DNA from: Bradyrhizobium diazoefficiens
Lineage (GTDB): Bacteria; Pseudomonadota; Alphaproteobacteria; Rhizobiales; Xanthobacteraceae
NCBI RefSeq assembly: GCF_018129965.1
Contig: NZ_JAFCKW010000011.1
Location: 62,001 to 126,000 of the forward strand
Length of the DNA: 64,000 nt
Direction: 5' to 3'
Position 1 is the first letter of the stretch. Every line of letters starts with the position of its first letter. The notes under the pieces are model-generated. The model was not told where the DNA came from. It worked only from the letters and a program-made list of their open reading frames with translations, and searched no databases. Positions 33,783-40,917 of the stretch are shown one piece after another. A program made the translations under genes and the position numbers.

Positions 33783-34160
33783 CTACCCGCCTCGCGACAG
33801 CTCGCGCTTGTAAGACGCGTAATTCGGCTGGTCCACCGCGAGCTTGTCCATCGTCGTCGCCCACAGATGCTCGGCAAGACCCGGCGTCGCGAGATCGACC
33901 TCGCCTTTCGCAATGCGCTCGGCCAGCGCGCGGTTGAGATCGGCGACCGAACCGTCCATGCCGAGCAGCGCGCGCAACCGGTCCACCTCCTTCGCGTTGC
34001 TGCCCTCCTCCTGCGTCAACTGGCGCGTGACGAGATCGAGGATGTTGATCGCGACCCGCAGCTTGAAGGCCTGATGGCCTGAGATCAGCGGCGCGATGTC
34101 GTTGCGAAGGAAATCGGCGACGGCCTGGGTCAGCTCGATCGGCGGCGGTTCGTCCTGCAT
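33783..34160 (-). CDS. DUF6285 protein, LvaB-like accessory subunit of CoA-ester kinase
   Basis: A 125-residue soluble acidic protein, mostly helical, beginning MQDEPPPIELTQAVADFLRN with LRVAINILDLVTRQL near residue 43 and ending near SYKRELSRGG. I recognise it as the small DUF6285-type protein that accompanies APH-fold kinases in acyl-CoA clusters. In P. putida the small LvaB protein occupies this position and is needed for kinase activity of LvaA. The start ATG 34160 lies a few bases after the kinase stop (34163), so translation is coupled. The LvaB equivalence is inference from size, position and partner. Confidence 0.78.
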   Translation of the reverse strand: MQDEPPPIELTQAVADFLRNDIAPLISGHQAFKLRVAINILDLVTRQLTQEEGSNAKEVDRLRALLGMDGSVADLNRALAERIAKGEVDLATPGLAEHLWATTMDKLAVDQPNYASYKRELSRGG

Positions 34161-34162
34161 GG

Positions 34163-35149
34163 TCAAATCCCCCGGGGCGACAGCAGCCGCAACAGATCGA
34201 TCTCGGTCTCGGAGGCGCGGCGGCCGATCATCGCGCGCTCCATGGAATGATCAGGGCCTTCGCGGAACCGCTGCATCATCCCGCCGCACATGATGCCCCA
34301 GCGCAGCGTGCCCATCACTTCCCAGAACTTGACGCGCGCCGGATTGCAGGGGCGCCCAGCCGCCTCATAGCCCGCGAACAGCTCCTCGCGCGAGCCAAAG
34401 CCGCCGACCGGCTTGTCGATCTCGCCGAAACGCCAGGAGTTGACGCAGACCCAGCCGAGATCCTCCATGGGATCGCCGAGATGGGCAAGCTCCCAGTCGA
34501 GCACCGCGCGAACGCCGTCGGCGCCGATGATGAGATTGCCGTTGCGGAAATCGCCATGAACCAGCGTGGTCTCGGCCGACGGGCCGGGATCGTGGTCGCG
34601 CAGCCAGCGCAACGCCAGTTCGAACACGGGCTTCGGCCAGTTGAGGCTGCGATAGTCGCGTTCGAATTCGGAGATTTCCTCTGTCGCGCCCCGGCTACGC
34701 AGCGCAGGCAGCTTGTCGAGCGGCAACCTGTGCAGCCCGGCAAGCACGCCGCCGATCTGCCGTGCGAGCTGCGGCCGCGCCGCGGCGTATTCGTCATCGC
34801 GAAGAATCTTGCGCGCGATGGTCTCGCCCTCGACCCGCTGCATGATGAAGCCGGTGCCGAGCCCTTCGTCGGGCGTCAGCACATGCATTACGCGCGGCGA
34901 CGGCACGCCGGCCTCATAGGCGAGCTGCATCAACTGGGCTTCGGCGGCAAGGCCTGCCGCCCGCGTCGGCGCTGCGCCATAGCCTTTCGGCGAGCGGCGC
35001 AGGATCGCGCCGACCGGCCCGTCGGGATGGACGATGTCGAAGCGCCAGGTTTCCTGACTGGCGCCGCCAGACAGTTTTGCAGCACCGGTAACGCCGGTTG
35101 CGCCCTTGCACCAGCGCTGGACGCTGCGGGCGAGTTCAGCCTCGATCAT
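34163..35149 (-). CDS. APH-fold phosphotransferase, LvaA/ACAD11-type hydroxyacyl-CoA kinase
   Basis: A 328-residue aminoglycoside-phosphotransferase-fold kinase. The nucleotide region begins KLSGGASQETWRFDI. The catalytic loop is LVHGDFRNGNLIIG (Asp200, Asn205), and the metal-binding Asp218 lies in AVLDWELAHLGDPMED. Homologues form the kinase half of human ACAD10/ACAD11 and the P. putida LvaA enzyme, which phosphorylates the 4-hydroxyl of 4-hydroxyacyl-CoA. Antibiotic resistance is very unlikely in this setting. The gene overlaps the upstream crotonase stop by 4 bp and is followed directly by the DUF6285 gene: a tight three-gene operon. Confidence 0.88.
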   Translation of the reverse strand: MIEAELARSVQRWCKGATGVTGAAKLSGGASQETWRFDIVHPDGPVGAILRRSPKGYGAAPTRAAGLAAEAQLMQLAYEAGVPSPRVMHVLTPDEGLGTGFIMQRVEGETIARKILRDDEYAAARPQLARQIGGVLAGLHRLPLDKLPALRSRGATEEISEFERDYRSLNWPKPVFELALRWLRDHDPGPSAETTLVHGDFRNGNLIIGADGVRAVLDWELAHLGDPMEDLGWVCVNSWRFGEIDKPVGGFGSREELFAGYEAAGRPCNPARVKFWEVMGTLRWGIMCGGMMQRFREGPDHSMERAMIGRRASETEIDLLRLLSPRGI

Positions 35150-35934
35150 TTGCCTTTGAACTGCGCCGGGCGCTTCTCCAGGAAGGCGCCGACGCCTTCA
35201 CGGAAATCATTGGTGTCGCCGGCGCGCAGCTGGCACTGGAATTCGAGATTGAGCTGATCCTCGAAGGAGTTTTCCGGGCTGTCCCAGTACAGCTTGCGGA
35301 TCAGCGACAGCGCCACAGTCGGGCCGCTGGCGAGATCACGCGCGAGCTTCATCGCCTCTTCCATCAGCACGCCGTCATCGTAGACGCGGTTGACGAGACC
35401 CCATTCCAGCGCCTTCTCGGCCGGCAGGCGCTCGCCCATCAGCGACAATTCGACCGAGCGCGCCTTGCCGATCAGGCGCGGCAGCAGCCAGGTCGAGCCG
35501 CAATCCGGCACGAGCCCGATGCGACGGAAGGCCTGGAGAAAGTAAGACGAGCGCGCGCACAGGATCATGTCGCCGAGCAGCGCGAAGCTCATGCCGGCGC
35601 CGGCGGCGGGGCCGTTCACGGCTGTCACGATCGGGCAATGCAAATTGCGGATGCGGCGCAGGAACGGATGGAAGCCGGTCTCGAGCGTCATTCCCGCCTT
35701 GGTCTTCTTCGACTGATCGTTGCGGCCCTGGAGGTTGGCGCCGGTGCAGAACGCCCGCCCGGCCCCGGTCAGCACGACGCAGCGGACCTCGTCCTTCTTC
35801 TCCTCGATCACGTCGAGCGCATCTGACAGACCGCCCAGCATGTCCATGGAGATCGCGTTCATCACCTCCTGATGGTCGAGCTTGAGGATCGCGACCGAAC
35901 CGTCGAAATCGAGCGTGACGTGTTTGAACTGCAT
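35146..35934 (-). CDS. Enoyl-CoA hydratase/isomerase (crotonase), first gene of kinase operon
   Basis: A 262-residue crotonase. The start ATG 35934 has GAGGA four bases upstream and gives MQFKHVTLDFDGSVAIL; the longer open frame upstream is not coding. Oxyanion-hole segments are TGAGRAFCTGANLQ and VNGPAAGAGMSFALLGDMI. The second catalytic Glu is present (ARSVELSLMGER); the first position is Gln/Ala (YFLQAFRRIG), as in the 24945 crotonase. Its stop overlaps the kinase start (ATGA), so crotonase, kinase and DUF6285 protein are co-translated. This supports a shared pathway acting on a CoA ester. It is divergent from a short-chain dehydrogenase gene. Confidence 0.88.
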   Translation of the reverse strand: MQFKHVTLDFDGSVAILKLDHQEVMNAISMDMLGGLSDALDVIEEKKDEVRCVVLTGAGRAFCTGANLQGRNDQSKKTKAGMTLETGFHPFLRRIRNLHCPIVTAVNGPAAGAGMSFALLGDMILCARSSYFLQAFRRIGLVPDCGSTWLLPRLIGKARSVELSLMGERLPAEKALEWGLVNRVYDDGVLMEEAMKLARDLASGPTVALSLIRKLYWDSPENSFEDQLNLEFQCQLRAGDTNDFREGVGAFLEKRPAQFKGK

Positions 35935-36125
35935 GGTGTCCTCGTCAGTTGCGGGCGGCGATGTTTCGCAGGCCGGAATTCGTTTTGCCGGGCGCATATT
36001 TGATTTTTGTCGCGGCCTTGTCCATGGTGGTCCGAACATACCTTGTCGTCGTATCGCACAATCTTGCGCGCACAGGCTGGCGCGCGCAGACCGAAGAAAC
36101 CTCGCCAAAAAACAGGAAACGCACC

Positions 36126-36905
36126 ATGTCCATTTTCGACCTCTCCGGCCGCGTGGCCGTGGTCACCGGCGGCAACGGCGGTATCGGGCTCGGAATCGCG
36201 CAGGCCCTCGCCGGCCAGGGCTGCAACGTCTCGATCTGGGGCCGCAATGCTGACAAGAACAAGGCTGCTGCCGCGATCATGGCGGGTCTACCAGGCAAGG
36301 TCGATAGCCGCATCTGCGACGTCACCGATCCGGCCTCGGTCAATGCCGCGATGAAGGCAACGCTCGACATGTTCGGCCGGGTCGACGGCTGCTTTGCCAA
36401 TGCCGGCATCGGCGGCGGCGGCCGGCGTTCCTTCATCGAGCGCACCGAGGAGGAATGGCGCACGATGTTCGCCACCAATCTCGACGGCGTGTTCCATGCA
36501 TTCCAGGCCGCAGCCCGGCATATGACCGATCGCGCCAATGCCGGCGATCCCTTCGGCCGGCTGGTCGCGACCTCCAGCCTCGCCTCGATCTTCGGCACCG
36601 CACGCAACGAACACTACGCCGCGACCAAGGCCGCCATCAACGCGCTGGTGCGTGCGCTCGGCGTCGAACTGGCACGCCACGGCGTCACGGCGAATGCGAT
36701 CCTGCCGGGCTGGATCAAGAGCGACATGACCGCGGGCATCATGGCGAACGAAAAATTCGTCGCCAACGTGATGCCGCGGATTCCGGTGCGGCGCTTCGGC
36801 GAGGCCAGCGACTTCGGCGGCATCGCGGTGTACCTGATGAGCAAGGCCTCGTCGTATCATACGGCGGATACGTTCGTGATCGACGGCGGCTATACGGCGT
36901 TCTGA
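36126..36905 (+). CDS. Short-chain dehydrogenase/reductase, candidate LvaD-like
   Basis: A 259-residue classical SDR. ATG 36126 follows AGGAAACGCACC; upstream codons in the same frame are non-coding. Motifs: TGGNGGIGLGIA, FANAGIGGGG, Ser in LVATSSLASIF, YxxxK in EHYAATKAAINA, and DTFVIDGGYTAF at the C-terminus. It would interconvert a hydroxy- and keto-acyl compound. In the LvaABCDE scheme an SDR (LvaD) reduces 4-oxoacyl-CoA to 4-hydroxyacyl-CoA before phosphorylation; this gene, divergent from the kinase operon by 191 bp, is the best local candidate. That assignment is inference. Confidence 0.85.
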   Translation: MSIFDLSGRVAVVTGGNGGIGLGIAQALAGQGCNVSIWGRNADKNKAAAAIMAGLPGKVDSRICDVTDPASVNAAMKATLDMFGRVDGCFANAGIGGGGRRSFIERTEEEWRTMFATNLDGVFHAFQAAARHMTDRANAGDPFGRLVATSSLASIFGTARNEHYAATKAAINALVRALGVELARHGVTANAILPGWIKSDMTAGIMANEKFVANVMPRIPVRRFGEASDFGGIAVYLMSKASSYHTADTFVIDGGYTAF

Positions 36906-36908
36906 TTT

Positions 36909-36998
36909 CGTAGGGTGGGCAAAGCCGTACTTGCCGTGTGCCCACCATCAGCAGTTTGGATTGTCGTGGTGGGCACGCTGCGCTTTGCCCACCCCACG
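36909..36998. repeat. Palindromic repeat (CGTAGGGTGGGCAAAG family)
   Basis: Arms CGTAGGGTGGGCAAAGC and GCTTTGCCCACCCCACG style complement, with inner pair TGCCCACCA / TGGTGGGCA. Lies between co-directional SDR and VOC genes. Relatives at 38993 and 45620. Confidence 0.85.
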
Positions 36999-37032
36999 GC
37001 ATTCGTTTCGTGAGCGCAGAGGGGGAATAGAA

Positions 37033-37413
37033 ATGTTTTCACACATCATGATCGGCACCAACGACCTCGACAAGGCCAAGGCGTTCTACGACCAACTGCT
37101 CGGCACGCTCGACGTGCGGCCGGCCCGGGTCGACGGCCACCGCATCTTCTACATCACCAAGACCGGCGTGTTCTCGGTGTCGAAGCCGATCAACGGCGAG
37201 CCCGCAACCTGCGCCAACGGCGGCACCATCGGCTTTGCCTGCAGCTCCCCCGAACAGGTCGATGCCTGGCACGCGGCTGGCCTTGCGGCGGGCGGCGTCT
37301 CGATCGAGGACCCGCCCGGCGTGCGCCAGGGCCCGGGCGGCAAGCTCTATCTCGCCTATCTGCGCGACCTCGACGGCAACAAGATCTGCGCGATGCACCG
37401 GATGCCGAACTAG
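37033..37413 (+). CDS. VOC/glyoxalase-fold protein
   Basis: A 126-residue single-unit vicinal-oxygen-chelate protein beginning MFSHIMIGTNDLDKAKAFYD, with a C-terminal LYLAYLRDLDGNKICAMHR. The family's metal-binding positions are only partly conserved, with His4 and a C-terminal His. The start ATG 37033 is preceded by GGGGGAATAGAA. Its reaction is not known. Small VOC proteins often appear next to CoA-ester pathways (for example methylmalonyl-CoA epimerase), but this one is short and not clearly an epimerase. Confidence 0.8.
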   Translation: MFSHIMIGTNDLDKAKAFYDQLLGTLDVRPARVDGHRIFYITKTGVFSVSKPINGEPATCANGGTIGFACSSPEQVDAWHAAGLAAGGVSIEDPPGVRQGPGGKLYLAYLRDLDGNKICAMHRMPN

Positions 37414-37428
37414 GGCTACATCCACCGC

Positions 37429-37531
37429 TGTCATGCCCCGGCTTGACCGGAGCATCCAGTACGCCGCGGCTTCTCCAGGAGAAGCTGGCGTCACGGAATA
37501 CTGGATCGCCCGGTCGAGCCGGGCGATGACA
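37429..37531. repeat. Palindromic repeat (TGTCATGCCCCGG / GCGATGACA family)
   Basis: Arms TGTCATGCCCCGGCTTGACCGG and CCGGTCGAGCCGGGCGATGACA, with the inner pair ATCCAGTA / TACTGGAT. Lies between co-directional VOC and acyl-CoA dehydrogenase genes. Confidence 0.85.
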
Positions 37532-37702
37532 TCCGTAAGTGCGGCCCGCACCTGCCGCCTCACGCCATTCAAACAACATTTCAAACGCCCTCGCGATATT
37601 CCATCGCGTGGCATGGCTCGCGTAAAAATGCGCGCTCGCGCTTTGGCTGCGCTGCGACTATTCTTTCGGCCAAACGCCACCACAGAGCCCCCGGGAGGAA
37701 CC

Positions 37703-38980
37703 ATGACGAAGCACGCCTACATACCGCGCACCACCAACTACACCCTGAACCCCGGCGACGAGCTGAACGACCTGCGCATGTCGGACCAGGTCCGGCCGCT
37801 CTATGACCACGTCAGGAAGTTCATCCGCGACACCGTCGAGCCGATGTCGATCGAGTTCGCCAAGGCCGGCGAAGGCAAGGAAGATCGCTGGAGCTTCACG
37901 CCGAAGCAGCTCGAGGTGCTCGAGGTCGCCAAGAACAAGGCCAAGAAGGAAGGCCTCTGGAACTTCTTCCTGCCCGACGACGAGACCGGCCAGGGCCTGA
38001 AGAACCTCGACTACGCCTATATCGCCTCCGAGCTCGGCAAGAGCCCGCTGGCCTCCGAGACCATGAACTGCTCGGCGCCCGACACCGGCAACATGGAAGT
38101 GCTGGAGCGCGTCGGCACCAAGGAGCAGAAGGAGAAGTGGCTGAAGCCGCTGATGAACGGCGAGATCCGTTCGGCCTATGTGATGACCGAGCCGCACGTC
38201 GCCTCCTCCGACGCCAAGAACATCGCGACCACCGCCAAGCTCGTCGGCGACGAATGGGTCATCAACGGCGAGAAATACTACATCTCTGGCGTCGGCGATC
38301 CCCGCTGCAAGATCCTCATCGTGATGGTGAAGACCAATCCGGACGCGGCGCCCAGCAAGCAGCAGTCGCAGATCCTGGTGCCGCGCGACACGCCCGGCGT
38401 CGAGGTGCTCGGGCCCATGTACGTGTTCGGCCAGGACCACGCGCCGCGCGGCCACATGCACATGCGTTTCAACAATGTGCGGGTGCCGAAGGAGAACATC
38501 CTGCTCGGCGAAGGCCGCGGCTTCGAGATCTCGCAGCTCCGTCTCGGACCGGGCCGCATCCATCACTGCATGCGCACCATCGGCAAGGCCGAGAAGGCGC
38601 TCGATCTGATGGTGCAGCGTGGCCTCACCCGCGAAGCCTTCGGCAAGAAGATCGCGCATCTCGGCGGCAACATGCAGATTATCGCGCAGGCCCGCTGCGA
38701 GATCGAGGCGATGCGGCTGATGGTGCTGAAGGCCGCCAAGGCCATGGACGTGCTCGGCAACAAGGAGGCCCGCGTCTGGGTCTCCATGGTCAAGGCCATG
38801 GTGCCGGAGCGCGCCTGCAAGATCATCGACCAGTCGATCCAGATGCATGGCGCCACCGGCATCTCGCACTGGACCCCGCTCGCCGAGATGTACCAGGATG
38901 TCCGTCACCTGCGCTTTGCGGACGGTCCGGACGAGGTGCACTGGATGGTGGTGGGACGTCACGAGCTGAGCATGGCGTAA
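37703..38980 (+). CDS. Acyl-CoA dehydrogenase of the ACAD10/11-LvaC type
   Basis: A 425-residue acyl-CoA dehydrogenase. ATG 37703 has a strong GGGAGGAACC ribosome-binding site. Segments include YVMTEPHVASSDAKNIATTA, INGEKYYISGVGDPRCK, FGQDHAPRGHMHMRFNNVRV, MHGATGISHWTPLAEMYQDV and the C-terminal RFADGPDEVHWMVVG. The catalytic Glu position of ordinary enzymes is Asp407 here (FADGPDEVH against ITEGSEEIQ in the 31352 enzyme), a mark of the ACAD10/11 group. In P. putida LvaC, of this group, converts 4-phosphoacyl-CoA to 3-hydroxyacyl-CoA. Presence of the matching kinase 3 kb away strengthens this reading. Confidence 0.9.
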   Translation: MTKHAYIPRTTNYTLNPGDELNDLRMSDQVRPLYDHVRKFIRDTVEPMSIEFAKAGEGKEDRWSFTPKQLEVLEVAKNKAKKEGLWNFFLPDDETGQGLKNLDYAYIASELGKSPLASETMNCSAPDTGNMEVLERVGTKEQKEKWLKPLMNGEIRSAYVMTEPHVASSDAKNIATTAKLVGDEWVINGEKYYISGVGDPRCKILIVMVKTNPDAAPSKQQSQILVPRDTPGVEVLGPMYVFGQDHAPRGHMHMRFNNVRVPKENILLGEGRGFEISQLRLGPGRIHHCMRTIGKAEKALDLMVQRGLTREAFGKKIAHLGGNMQIIAQARCEIEAMRLMVLKAAKAMDVLGNKEARVWVSMVKAMVPERACKIIDQSIQMHGATGISHWTPLAEMYQDVRHLRFADGPDEVHWMVVGRHELSMA

Positions 38981-38992
38981 GCCAGGAGATGC

Positions 38993-39086
38993 CGTAGGGT
39001 GGGCAAAGGCGCGCTCTTCGCGCGCCGTGCCCACCATCACGGCATCGCAAGACGTGGTGGGCACGCTTCGCTTTGCTCACCCTACG
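38993..39086. repeat. Palindromic repeat (CGTAGGGTGGGCAAAG family)
   Basis: Arms CGTAGGGTGGGCAAAGGCG and CTTTGCTCACCCTACG, with the inner pair TGCCCACCA / TGGTGGGCA. Between the acyl-CoA dehydrogenase and flavin reductase genes, both plus strand. Confidence 0.88.
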
Positions 39087-39111
39087 AAGGTTTGCCTTCC
39101 AGGGAGTCCCC

Positions 39112-39729
39112 ATGGATTACGCCGCCAGCGACCTCACGCCACGCGAGCGCTACAAGGTGCTGACGTCCTTCATCCTGCCGCGGCCGATCGCGTGGGTGAC
39201 GACGGTCGGTCCATCAGGCGTGGTCAATGCCGCGCCCTTCAGCTTCTTCAACGCCTTCTGCGAGGATCCGCCGCTGTGCATGTTCGCGGCGAACCGCAAG
39301 CCGAACGGACAGGACAAGGACACCTTCCTCAACATCCAGCGAACCGGCGAGTTCGTGGTCAACATCGCCGACGAGCCGCTGGCCAAGGCCATGCACGAGA
39401 GCAGCGGCGATTTTCCCCCCGAGGTCGGTGAGCCCGATTATCTCGGGCTGAAGCTCGCGGCCTCCAAGACGGTTGCGGTACCGCGGCTGGCCGACACGCC
39501 CTGGGCGATGGAGTGCAAGCTCTGGAAGATGATCGACGTCAACGACGATCGCCGCCTGATCATGGGCGAAGGCCTGCACTTCTACATCCGCGACGAACTC
39601 TGGGACCACGACGCGATGCGGGTGCACATGGACCGCTATCACCCGATCGGCCGCATGTTCGCGGACCGCTATTGCCGCACCGACGACCGCGTGGTGTTTC
39701 CAGCGGCGGAGGGCATCAAGAAACCGTAG
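39112..39729 (+). CDS. Flavin reductase family protein
   Basis: A 205-residue FMN-binding split-barrel protein. ATG 39112 follows AGGGAGTCCCC. The family core is LPRPIAWVTTVGPSGVVNAAPFS split as ILPRPIAWVT and GVVNAAPFSFFNAF, followed by KDTFLNIQRTGEFVVNI. Members either reduce flavin for a partner monooxygenase or act as flavoprotein reductases. No two-component monooxygenase is adjacent. The nearby Baeyer-Villiger-type enzyme binds both FAD and NADPH itself and would not need it. Role unassigned. Confidence 0.87.
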   Translation: MDYAASDLTPRERYKVLTSFILPRPIAWVTTVGPSGVVNAAPFSFFNAFCEDPPLCMFAANRKPNGQDKDTFLNIQRTGEFVVNIADEPLAKAMHESSGDFPPEVGEPDYLGLKLAASKTVAVPRLADTPWAMECKLWKMIDVNDDRRLIMGEGLHFYIRDELWDHDAMRVHMDRYHPIGRMFADRYCRTDDRVVFPAAEGIKKP

Positions 39730-39804
39730 GGAGGATTAGCGCAGCGTAATCCGCCGAACTCCTGCAATGAAAGGGCGGATACGCCTACGGCTAATCCGCC
39801 CTAC
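39726..39804. repeat. Palindromic repeat (GTAGGGAGGATTAGC family)
   Basis: Arms GTAGGGAGGATTAGC and GGCTAATCCGCCCTAC with the inner pair TAATCCGCC / GGCGGATA. It overlaps the last bases of the flavin reductase gene and sits between two convergent genes. Confidence 0.8.
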
Positions 39805-39808
39805 TCGG

Positions 39809-40684
39809 CTATGTCGCCGGCGCGACCTTGTCCTGCGTCTTGGTGTCGAAGTCGCTGGCGTCATGGCGCTCATGGAGCTGGCTGGCGGGATCGCCCATGA
39901 CGCGGTTGACCATGCGGCCGCGCTTCACGGCCGGACGCTGCGCGATCTGGTCGGTCCAGCGCTGCACGTTCTTGTAGTCCTGCACCGACAGAAACTCGCC
40001 GCCATTGTAGAGCAGCCCCTTGGCGAGCGCACCGTACCAGGGCCACACCGCGATATCGGCGATGGTGTAGTCCCGGCCTGCGAGATATTCGTGGTCGGCC
40101 AGGCGCCGGTCGAGCACGTCGAGCTGGCGCTTGACCTCCATCGCGAAACGATCGATGGCGTATTCGATCTTGAGCGGCGCGTAGGCGTAGAAATGGCCGA
40201 AGCCGCCCCCGAGATAGGGCGCGCTGCCCATCTGCCAGAACAGCCAGGACATGGTCTCGGTACGGGCCTTGATATCCTTCGGCAGGAAGGCGCCGAACTT
40301 TTCCGCGAGGTAGAACAGGATCGATCCGGATTCAAACACACGGATCGGCTCTGGGCCCGAGCGGTCCATCAGTGCCGGGATTTTCGAGTTCGGATTGATG
40401 TCGACGAAACCGCTACCGAACTGGTCGCCATTGCCGATCTTGATCAGCCAGGCGTCGTATTCGGCGCCCTTGTGGCCGAGCGCCAGCAGCTCCTCTAGCA
40501 TCACGGTGACCTTCACCCCGTTCGGCGTCGCCAGCGAATAGAGCTGGAGCGGATGCTTGCCGACCGGCAGCTCCTTGTCGTGGGTGGGGCCGGCGATCGG
40601 ACGGTTGATGCTGGCGAACTGCCCGCCATTCTCCTTGTTCCAGGTCCAGACTTTGGGCGGCACGTAGGCGGGGGCGTCGGTCAT
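39809..40684 (-). CDS. yghU: Glutathione S-transferase, YghU / disulfide-bond oxidoreductase type
   Basis: A 291-residue GST of the Nu class. The long N-terminal extension (YVPPKVWTWNKENGGQFASI near residue 8, with INRPIAGPTH) is diagnostic of YghU. Next come the thioredoxin-like domain (LYSLATPNGVKVTVMLEELL) and the helical domain (FLPKDIKARTETMSWLFWQM). The start is ATG 40684, which removes 11 codons from the longest frame. YghU proteins reduce disulfides or peroxides with glutathione. It probably stands alone here. Confidence 0.92.
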   Translation of the reverse strand: MTDAPAYVPPKVWTWNKENGGQFASINRPIAGPTHDKELPVGKHPLQLYSLATPNGVKVTVMLEELLALGHKGAEYDAWLIKIGNGDQFGSGFVDINPNSKIPALMDRSGPEPIRVFESGSILFYLAEKFGAFLPKDIKARTETMSWLFWQMGSAPYLGGGFGHFYAYAPLKIEYAIDRFAMEVKRQLDVLDRRLADHEYLAGRDYTIADIAVWPWYGALAKGLLYNGGEFLSVQDYKNVQRWTDQIAQRPAVKRGRMVNRVMGDPASQLHERHDASDFDTKTQDKVAPAT

Positions 40685-40805
40685 GAGGGGGCTCCGGCGA
40701 AAAAGATGCGCCTGCATTAATTAGCCCGCGGATGGCCGATGGCAAGGGCACCGAACGCATTTCCGCGCCGGACAAGTCTCCATTTTGTCATGGCGGCCTT
40801 TCCCC

Positions 40806-40909
40806 GTCATTCCGGGGCGCCCGAAGGGCGAGCCCGGAAACCATCGGGCCGCCAGGAATGCTCGGAGAAATGGATTGCGGATTCTCGCTTGCGCGAGCCC
40901 CGGAATGAC
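40806..40909. repeat. Palindromic repeat (GTCATTCCGGGG family)
   Basis: Outer arms GTCATTCCGGGG and CCCCGGAATGAC are perfect; the interior is more diverged than in the 11933 copy. Between the minus-strand monooxygenase and yghU genes. Confidence 0.85.
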
Positions 40910-40917
40910 GGGGACAC

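Noticed and set aside
34163..35149. Aminoglycoside resistance gene
   Set aside because: The APH fold is present, but the neighbours (crotonase, DUF6285, acyl-CoA enzymes) and the similarity to ACAD11/LvaA kinases point to CoA-ester metabolism.
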